Source: Calothrix sp. C42_A2020_038 | GTDB taxonomy: Bacteria; Cyanobacteriota; Cyanobacteriia; Cyanobacteriales; Nostocaceae | NCBI GenBank assembly: GCA_015272395.1 | Contig: JACYLQ010000038.1 | Span: 1 to 40,672 of the forward strand | DNA length: 40,672 bases | Reading direction: 5' to 3' | Part shown: positions 35,316-40,672 of the stretch, one piece after another | How the letters are laid out: each line of letters opens with the position of its first letter | Numbering within the stretch: position 1 is the first letter of the stretch | The notes under the pieces: model-generated | Told to the model about the DNA's origin: nothing | The model's input: only the letters and a program-made list of their open reading frames with translations | The model's database searches: none | Made by a program: the position numbers and the translations under genes

Positions 35316-35810
35316 TTATTTGTCCCTACTTTCACACACCCTATTTATTATCTGCTCGATGATTACTTCAGGAGAAGATGAAATATCAACCTTGATACTG
35401 TTTGATGGCTCTTCAAGCGTTTCAAATTGACTTTGCAAAAGAGTTTCCGGCATAAAATGATTTTGGCGCCGTTTCAACCTTGTTGCAATTGTTTCAAACG
35501 AACCTTCTAAATATACTAACTTGACTTCATTATTACCGTTGAGGTATTGACGATAGCTAGCTTTCAATGCGGAACAAGCTAAAACTGCATTCCGCTGTTC
35601 TAATAACCATTTATGAATTAAAGATTGTAATATTTCTAACCAAGGTATTCTGTCGGTATCTGTGAGCGGAATACCCTGCTGCATTTTACTTATATTGAAT
35701 TGGGGATGGTAACTATCTGCATCATGAAATTCATAGCCCAAAGATTCTGCTAACATCTTCCCAATAGTGGATTTGCCTGAACCTGATACACCCATGACAA
35801 TAATTATCAT
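35316..35810 (-). CDS. gntK: Gluconokinase
   Basis: This 164-residue protein has the normal GntK length. It shows the P-loop GVSGSGKS (7-14), the substrate segments DADSYHP and LTDTDRIPWL, the CSALKASYR motif and NHFMPETLLQSQFETLE. It phosphorylates D-gluconate to 6-phosphogluconate, feeding the oxidative pentose phosphate pathway. It is a cytoplasmic monofunctional enzyme. The gene converges on the fructokinase gene and no partner transporter is nearby. Confidence 0.95.
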   Translation of the reverse strand: MIIIVMGVSGSGKSTIGKMLAESLGYEFHDADSYHPQFNISKMQQGIPLTDTDRIPWLEILQSLIHKWLLEQRNAVLACSALKASYRQYLNGNNEVKLVYLEGSFETIATRLKRRQNHFMPETLLQSQFETLEEPSNSIKVDISSSPEVIIEQIINRVCESRDK

Positions 35811-36081
35811 TTTTTATGTAGTATAAAAAAAACTGGCTGTTGGTCGTGTTTATTGGCACTTACCTTTACAATTGTGCCACCGAGCATAAAAATCATACCA
35901 ATTATCCTAAGTTCAGTTTTCAATATATTGCTGCCACTATCACTCAACCAGTGCTTTGAGCAAAAATCTACAATAGTAAATGTTTTGGATGAACACTACA
36001 TTTAATTTGGTCAAAATACTGTAGAATTCAAGACTTTTTGGAATGTAGTGGGATACAATCATTGAGCCTGGAGAACAAACC

Positions 36082-37500
36082 TTGTCTGAAGAAATTAAAA
36101 GTGTCCAACCACCATTAAAGTTTATTGCTCCGCGTTTTAATCGATTTTTCCTCCAGATTGTTCGATGGTCATTACCTTTGTTACTGCGCTTTCGTCTCCG
36201 ACCTTGGCTACCAGCAGGAATAATTAGTGTTCAAACAGAAAATGCTGATACCTTGGCAAAACTTTATCAGCAGTTACAAATGGGTAAAATTCGTTTCCTA
36301 ATAGCGTTTCGCCACCCAGAAGTGGATGACCCGTTATCTATGTTTTATTTACTTTCGCGCGCAGTTCCTGCTGCTGCACGTGAACATGGTATTTCCTTAA
36401 AAGAACCTATCCACACCCATTTTATTTATGAACGTGGCATGACAATATGGGCTGGTGATTGGTTAGGGGAATTTTTCTCCCGCTTAGGTGGATTCTCGAT
36501 TCGTCGAGGTAAAAGAGTTGACAAAACAGGTTTACAAACAGCACGCAAGTTATTTCTAAATAGTAATATGCCCTTAACTGTCGCTCCAGAAGGCGCTACT
36601 AATGGGCATAGTGGTTTAGTAAGTCCCCTAGAGCCAGGTGTTGCTCAGTTAGCGTTTTGGTGTATCGAAGATTTACTCAAAGCGCATCGTGTCGAAGAAG
36701 TGTTTATAGTTCCAGTAACTATTCAATATAGTTACCCTAATCCACCTTGGGAAAAACTCGGTATGCTTTTAAGCAAGTTGGAAGCTATGAGTGGACTTGA
36801 AGCACTATTGGTGAAGAATTCCACTGAATCGCGTGAAGAAATTTATTATCAGCGCATCCTACGTCTTGCCGAACACCTGCTGACCCAGATGGAAGAATTT
36901 TATCAGCACTTCTACCATCAACAACTTGTACCAATTGATATTGATTTTAAGTCAACTAGTCCCAACCATATAATCATTGCTCGCCTGCATCGATTGCAAG
37001 ATATAGCTTTGCAAGTTGCGGAGGAGTATTTTGGTATTGAAGCTCAAGGAACTTTTATTGACCGTTGTCGCCGTTTGGAAGAAGCTGGTTGGAGCTATAT
37101 TTACCGTGACGATTTACCTTCATTAGATACTCTGACACCTTTAGCGCGCGGTCTTGCTGATTGGGTCGCATCTGAAGCTGCAAAACGAATGCAACATATG
37201 CGTTTGGTTGAAAGTTTTGTTGCTGTTACTGCCACCTACATACAAGATAAACCCACAGTTGAGCGTTTTGCCGAAACGACACTATTAATCTTTGACATGA
37301 TGTCTCGTCTTCAAAAAAACACTCTTCCCGGCCGTCCTCGCTTAGGTTGGCGCCAGTCAAAAGTTACAGTCGGTGAGCCAATTTCTGTTACTCAACGCTG
37401 GGAAAGCTACAAACAAAACCGTCAAGCTGCTAGAAAAGCTGTCAGCGAATTAACCAAAGACCTACACACAAGTTTACAGAGCATGATTAGCAACGGATAA
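36082..37500 (+). CDS. PlsC-type 1-acyl-glycerol-3-phosphate acyltransferase family protein
   Basis: This 472-residue protein is longer than standard PlsC because of a helical C-terminal half. The acyltransferase domain has the HX4D motif in RHPEVDDPL (H78, D83), FSRLGGFSIRRGKRVD, and APEGATNGHSG in place of the usual EGTR. The region FIVPVTIQYSY completes the fold. Such enzymes move acyl chains in phospholipid or glycolipid synthesis; the acceptor is not certain. The start is TTG at 36082 with CTGGAG upstream. A perfect 17-bp hairpin right after the stop is its likely terminator. Confidence 0.85.
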   Translation: MSEEIKSVQPPLKFIAPRFNRFFLQIVRWSLPLLLRFRLRPWLPAGIISVQTENADTLAKLYQQLQMGKIRFLIAFRHPEVDDPLSMFYLLSRAVPAAAREHGISLKEPIHTHFIYERGMTIWAGDWLGEFFSRLGGFSIRRGKRVDKTGLQTARKLFLNSNMPLTVAPEGATNGHSGLVSPLEPGVAQLAFWCIEDLLKAHRVEEVFIVPVTIQYSYPNPPWEKLGMLLSKLEAMSGLEALLVKNSTESREEIYYQRILRLAEHLLTQMEEFYQHFYHQQLVPIDIDFKSTSPNHIIIARLHRLQDIALQVAEEYFGIEAQGTFIDRCRRLEEAGWSYIYRDDLPSLDTLTPLARGLADWVASEAAKRMQHMRLVESFVAVTATYIQDKPTVERFAETTLLIFDMMSRLQKNTLPGRPRLGWRQSKVTVGEPISVTQRWESYKQNRQAARKAVSELTKDLHTSLQSMISNG

Positions 37501-37502
37501 TC

Positions 37503-37547
37503 AACGGATGTAACGGATAGTATGTTCCTTTATCCGTTACATCCGTT
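37503..37547. terminator. 17-bp perfect hairpin after the acyltransferase gene
   Basis: AACGGATGTAACGGATA (37503-37519) pairs fully with 37531-37547 across an 11-base loop. ACGGAT also occurs three times in direct order from the end of the coding region (about 37491-37519). It separates the acyltransferase from a converging small gene and can serve both. Confidence 0.7.
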
Positions 37548-37557
37548 ATTAATTTGG

Positions 37558-37689
37558 TTAACCCTTACTTAAGCGCACATGATCCATAATCTGCTGCTTG
37601 CGAGAAGAAGAATCAAGTTTTGGGTTAATAAAATCACCTTTGCTACGGCTCAAGTGTTCCATGATTTTCTTTTGACGTTCGGACTGCAT
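37558..37689 (-). CDS. Conserved small protein of 43 residues built from two copies of one motif
   Basis: ATG at 37689 and TAA at 37558-37560 define a 43-residue frame: MQSERQKKIMEHLSRSKGDF, then INPKLDSSSRKQQIMDHVRL and SKG. Two halves repeat the same pattern R-x3-I-M-[ED]-H-x3-S-K-G (R5-G18 and R30-G43), joined by a DFINPKLDSSS linker. It is highly charged, with no signal or membrane segment. I believe similar small proteins exist in other cyanobacteria, but no function is known to me. The repeat and clean frame make a real gene likely. It converges on the acyltransferase gene. Confidence 0.7.
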   Translation of the reverse strand: MQSERQKKIMEHLSRSKGDFINPKLDSSSRKQQIMDHVRLSKG

Positions 37690-37798
37690 AACTTTAACTT
37701 TTGTTAACTAAATATGAAGGTATGTATCTATATTAGTAGAAAATTAATATAAATAATATAAATTGATTGCACTAAAAACTGGGATGCTTCCTAATTTA

Positions 37799-38065
37799 TT
37801 AAATATTATCCCGCAGCCAATTCCTAAAAGCTTGAATTGCTTGGGTTCTACCAGAAACTTGACTCTGCTGCACATATTGATTTACTAGCTCAATTATCGG
37901 CATACCTGGAAAAGTGGGACTAAAATTCGACTCTACATATTTCCCCTTTTCTAAAATATTAATTGTTAACCCTTTTTTCCCATATCGCCACAATTCTGGA
38001 ACTCCTAAAGTTTGGTAATTATCTAACTGTGTGCGCGAAGTTAAATCAATTTCTATAGCTAACAC
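37799..38065 (-). pseudogene. Uma2-family nuclease, C-terminal fragment
   Basis: The readable protein, from about LAIEIDLTSRTQLDNY to the stop (AFRNWLRDNI), is the second half of a DUF820/Uma2 nuclease of about 190-220 residues. The N-terminal half with the YELIDG-like start and EPD motif is missing. An ATG at 38080 lies in foreign sequence belonging to a TnpB remnant, so the gene was cut there. The catalytic E of AIEID remains but the site is incomplete. A small expressed fragment cannot be ruled out. Confidence 0.65.
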
Positions 38066-38274
38066 TGCCTCCAAACACATGATAGAGATATTAATGCTGC
38101 AATAAATATTAGAAATGAAGGTTTGCGACTTTTGGAGTTAGGAACTAGCTCTTCTGCCCTTGGAGGGGAGGTAAGACCAAAGTCTTCAGGACGTAAAAAA
38201 TCTATGAAGAATGAGGCAATCCCCAATGAATTGGGAAGCCTACACCGTACCCGATAGGGTCGGTGTTGGGTAGT
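38066..38274 (+). mobile_element. Right end of an IS200/IS605-type element
   Basis: This stretch holds the tail of tnpB and, beyond it, the sub-terminal imperfect hairpin ACACCGTACCC/GGGTCGGTGT (about 38242-38265), then GGTAGTTCAC at the comM stop. This layout is that of an IS605-family right end. The rest of the element is gone; Uma2 sequence takes over on the left. Confidence 0.6.
38078..38257 (+). pseudogene. tnpB: TnpB (IS605 RNA-guided nuclease) C-terminal remnant
   Basis: The plus-strand frame from 38078 reads HDRDINAAINIRNEGLRLLE, then LGTSSSALGGEVRPKSSGRK and ends at a TAG at 38255-38257. HDRDINAAINI is the last RuvC-like motif of TnpB, with the catalytic-type aspartate, and the following low-complexity tail is usual for cyanobacterial TnpB. 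About 60 of roughly 400 residues remain, so it cannot be active. It is joined head-on to an Uma2 fragment of opposite strand, which marks a deletion or rearrangement point at about 38066-38078. Confidence 0.75.
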
Positions 38275-39810
38275 TCACATTCTATCCATTGTGCGGTATT
38301 GAATAGCTTCAGCAACGTGGTGTGGTTTTAATTTTTCGTCTCCTGCTAAGTCAGCTATGGTACGCGCGACTTTTAATATTCGGTCGCTAGCTCTTGCTGA
38401 TAAATTTAACTTTTGAATGGCGCCTTCTAATAAGCGTTTACTGGTGTCGTCGAGTTTGCACCAAACTTGTAAATGGCGACTTTGCATTTGCGCGTTACAA
38501 CGTAAGTTACGCTCTTTTTGATAACGTTGGGTTGCCATATCACGCGCTTTGATTACTCTCTTTCGTACTTCTGAAGAAGATTCTCCCGTAGGTTGCTGGG
38601 TTATTTCTTCTGGTTTCAATCTATTAACTGTAACTTGCAAGTCAATTCTATCCATTAATGGACCCGAAAGTTTTGCCCAGTAATCTTCCCGTCTTCTAGG
38701 AGTGCAATTACACTGCTGAATAATATCACCGTAAAATCCACATGGACATGGATTAGTACTTGCGACTAAAGTAAACTGAGCTGGAAAATTCACTGACTGC
38801 TTGGCTCTAGATATTGCTACATAACCGTCTTCAAGTGGTTGACGTAAAAATTCCAATACGTCGCGTTTAAATTCCGTAAGTTCATCAAGAAACAGGACAC
38901 CAGTATGAGCAAGAGATATTTCTCCCGGGCGAGGATAACTACCACCTCCAACTAAAGATGGCCCCGAAGCAGAATGGTGTGGACTACGGAAAGGGCGTTC
39001 TTTTACTAATGTCCCACGGTTTTTTAATAAACCAGCGACTGAATGAATACGGGTTACTTCCAATGATTCAGCAAAACCAAGCGGTGGTAGGATACCCGGT
39101 AAACGACGCGCGAGCATAGTTTTTCCACTTCCTGGCGGACCAACAAATATTAGGTTGTGTCCTCCAGCTGCGGCAATTTCTAACGCGCGTCGTGCATGAG
39201 CTTGTCCTTTTATGTCTTTTAAATCAACTATATCAGTATGATCAACTGTAAAAGTATCTTTACTGTTATTATGTAAGGCTTGTACAGGTTTATACCGAGA
39301 TGGATTATTTAAGAAATCTGTAATTTCGAGTAAATTGTGAAAACCATAAACTTTTAATCCGTCAACTGCTGCCGCTTCTTGAGCATTGTCTGCTGGTACA
39401 ACTAAACCTGTTATACCCATACTGTGGGCAGATGCTGCTATCGGCAATACTCCCGCAATTGGACGCAAGCTACCATCTAGACTAACTTCACCCAAGAATA
39501 AATAATCACCTAGTAAATCGGCGCCGACTTGTTCGGATGCGGCTAAAATACCCACACTAATAGGTAAATCAAAACTCGGCCCCTCCTTGCGTAAATCAGC
39601 AGGAGACAAATTAATCACAATCTTTTTAGTTGGAAATCCAAAACCGGCATTTTTTAACGTTGCCCGAACTCTTTCTTTACCTTCTTGTATTGCTGCATCT
39701 GGTAAGCCCAAAATAATTATTCCAGGTAGTCCACCAGAAACATCGACCTCTACACCCACTTTCACTGCATCAATTCCAACTACCGACGCACTCCAAACCC
39801 TTGCTAGCAT
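38275..39810 (-). CDS. comM: YifB/ComM Mg-chelatase-like AAA ATPase
   Basis: This 511-residue protein has the full ComM layout: N-terminal ChlI-like domain (about 20-140, SGGLPGIIILGLPDAAIQEG), AAA core with Walker A GPPGSGKT (224-231) and LLFLDELTEF-type Walker B (GVLFLDELTEFKRD), and the Mg_chelatase C-terminal domain. ComM is a hexameric branch-migration helicase that extends the joint of incoming DNA during natural transformation. Competence is known in several cyanobacteria; the role here is inferred from the family. The stop codon lies exactly at the edge of an IS605 right end. Confidence 0.95.
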   Translation of the reverse strand: MLARVWSASVVGIDAVKVGVEVDVSGGLPGIIILGLPDAAIQEGKERVRATLKNAGFGFPTKKIVINLSPADLRKEGPSFDLPISVGILAASEQVGADLLGDYLFLGEVSLDGSLRPIAGVLPIAASAHSMGITGLVVPADNAQEAAAVDGLKVYGFHNLLEITDFLNNPSRYKPVQALHNNSKDTFTVDHTDIVDLKDIKGQAHARRALEIAAAGGHNLIFVGPPGSGKTMLARRLPGILPPLGFAESLEVTRIHSVAGLLKNRGTLVKERPFRSPHHSASGPSLVGGGSYPRPGEISLAHTGVLFLDELTEFKRDVLEFLRQPLEDGYVAISRAKQSVNFPAQFTLVASTNPCPCGFYGDIIQQCNCTPRRREDYWAKLSGPLMDRIDLQVTVNRLKPEEITQQPTGESSSEVRKRVIKARDMATQRYQKERNLRCNAQMQSRHLQVWCKLDDTSKRLLEGAIQKLNLSARASDRILKVARTIADLAGDEKLKPHHVAEAIQYRTMDRM

Positions 39811-39904
39811 TTATATTTATGGCCTTTTGTTATAGCAATATTTCTTTGTCTTATCATTGACAATTGTCAAATGACAAACGCTTTATCAAATCATTAAATT
39901 CCAC

Positions 39905-40252
39905 ATGACCAACCAAGATACAATTTTTGGCAAGATTATTCGGCGCCAAATACCAGCAGATATAGTTTATGAAGATGATTTAGCGCTCGCTTTCCGAGAT
40001 GTTAATCCCCAGGCGCCTGTACACATTCTTGTAATTCCTAAAAAACCTATCCCCAAACTTGCTGATGTTCAAATTGAAGACACCGAACTTATGGGTCATT
40101 TATTACAGACTGTTAAGAAAGTTGCTGAAAATGAAGGTCTTACTAATGGATATCGTGTTGTAATCAATACTGGCGCCGATGGTGGGCAAACGGTTTTTCA
40201 CATGCATCTTCATATATTAGGTGGGCGCCCGTTTGCTTGGCCACCAGGTTGA
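39905..40252 (+). CDS. HIT-family (HINT-like) nucleotide-binding hydrolase
   Basis: This 115-residue protein has normal HINT length. The histidine triad is H99-x-H101-x-H103 in FHMHLHILGGRPF, and TIFGKIIRRQIPADIVYEDD with FRDVNPQAPVHILVIPKKPI are the typical N-terminal strands. HINT proteins hydrolyse nucleoside phosphoramidates and acyl-adenylates; the physiological substrate is uncertain. It is divergent from comM, with a 94-bp gap that should contain both promoters. Confidence 0.95.
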   Translation: MTNQDTIFGKIIRRQIPADIVYEDDLALAFRDVNPQAPVHILVIPKKPIPKLADVQIEDTELMGHLLQTVKKVAENEGLTNGYRVVINTGADGGQTVFHMHLHILGGRPFAWPPG

Positions 40253-40649
40253 AGTCAATATTTCAATGTGCAAAATCGTTGCTGTATAGGCTTTTTACAT
40301 GGAGCAAAAAGCTTGTGGAAAGACCCACCTCTGGCATGATTGGGTAACTAATTATGGTAAGTGGACTTGAAGAAACAAGAATCCCATCGGCTTTTAGCCG
40401 TAGGAGTGTCAAAAAAGGCGGCAATTTTATAGAGACGCGATTAAATCGCGTCTCTACGTCTTCATACCATGTAAAAATTTAACCAAGTAATTTACATTTT
40501 ATAACATAAACTAATGTTTATACTCATCTATATATAACAAAATGTTAAGTTAATTACCTTTACAAAACTCAACAAAGGTTTTAACTTAATAAGTAAGCGA
40601 GGCAAATAACTCGCGAAAATTATTCGTTACATAGAGCAATCATAAAGAC
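40253..40649 (+). promoter_or_regulatory. psbA upstream region with hairpins and an IS-end remnant
   Basis: From left to right this holds a GCTTTTT/AAAAAGC hairpin (40290-40312) after the HIT gene. It also holds a CGGCT/AGCCG hairpin (40388-40400) within ATCCCATCGG...GTAGGAGTGTC, which resembles an IS605-type end remnant. The AGAGACG palindrome follows at 40430-40456 (12-bp arms). A TATACT at 40519-40524 is a candidate -10 box. A short GCGAG/CTCGC hairpin at 40597-40614 lies in the presumed psbA leader, 36 bases before the start codon. No -35 box at proper spacing was certain. Confidence 0.45.
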
Positions 40650-40672
40650 ATGACCGCAACCTTACAACGTCG
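40650..40672 (+). CDS. psbA: Photosystem II D1 protein, first codons only
   Basis: The last 23 bases read MTATLQR and part of the next codon. This is the usual start of cyanobacterial D1 proteins, the reaction-centre subunit of photosystem II. A long AT-rich leader with a hairpin precedes it, as is normal for psbA. Only seven residues are visible, so the paralogue type (standard, stress or far-red form) cannot be determined. Confidence 0.75.

Overview
The window is a stretch of cyanobacterial chromosome, most likely from a filamentous, Nostocales-like species. The evidence is a separate F1-ATPase beta/epsilon gene pair, the start of a psbA (photosystem II D1) gene at the right edge, a PedR-like redox regulator, cyanobacterial families (DUF1822, DUF2809, DUF6391, CHAT, Uma2, SirB1/TPR), AT-rich spacers and arrays of 7-bp tandem repeats. 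The common cyanobacterial palindrome HIP1 (GCGATCGC) was not found. Instead GGCGCC occurs about 47 times by eye, mostly inside genes.

Layout. 1-3.5 kb: a tandem pair of Rpn/DUF2887-type nuclease genes (the first cut by the window edge), then atpC and atpD on the minus strand. 3.5-6.4 kb: an atp leader region with a minus-strand terminator, a SirB1/transglutaminase-TPR gene, and an ornithine aminotransferase gene converging on it. 6.4-8.5 kb: a region of decayed genes. It holds a transposase remnant split by a 155-bp MITE, a methyltransferase fragment, a dapF 5' fragment and an intact Uma2 nuclease gene. 8.7-10.2 kb: a TPR lipoprotein and a long repeat-bearing spacer. 10.2-15.9 kb: a five-gene, one-direction cluster of pentapeptide-repeat membrane protein, DUF4129, DUF4350, MoxR ATPase and DUF58. 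This is a MoxR-type chaperone/envelope system. 16-19.3 kb: a truncated ZIP transporter, YjbQ, and a 7TM-HD (PgpH-type) phosphodiesterase.

19.4-26.5 kb is the most interesting block. A sigma-like factor and a DUF1822 protein point right. Facing them on the minus strand are a CBS-PAS hybrid histidine kinase and a protein that joins an apparently active CHAT (caspase-like) protease, one membrane helix and a LivJ-type ligand-binding domain. This reads as a possible ligand-gated protease signalling locus.

26.8-32.9 kb: msrA, two tandem paralogous Ser/Thr kinases with different membrane tails, a glycosyltransferase, DUF2809 and DUF6391. 33-37.7 kb: a hairpin-rich spacer that may encode a structured RNA, a PedR-like regulator, a fructokinase-type kinase, a gluconokinase, a PlsC-type acyltransferase and a 43-residue protein made of two copies of one motif. 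37.8-40.7 kb: an Uma2 fragment fused to a TnpB remnant, comM, a HIT protein, and the psbA leader and start codon.

Dispersed repeats link many spacers: GATTTTR heptamers, a TTGTYGCGCGACAA palindrome, and AGAGACG/CGTCTCT palindromes at convergent gene ends. No rRNA, tRNA or CRISPR array was seen.
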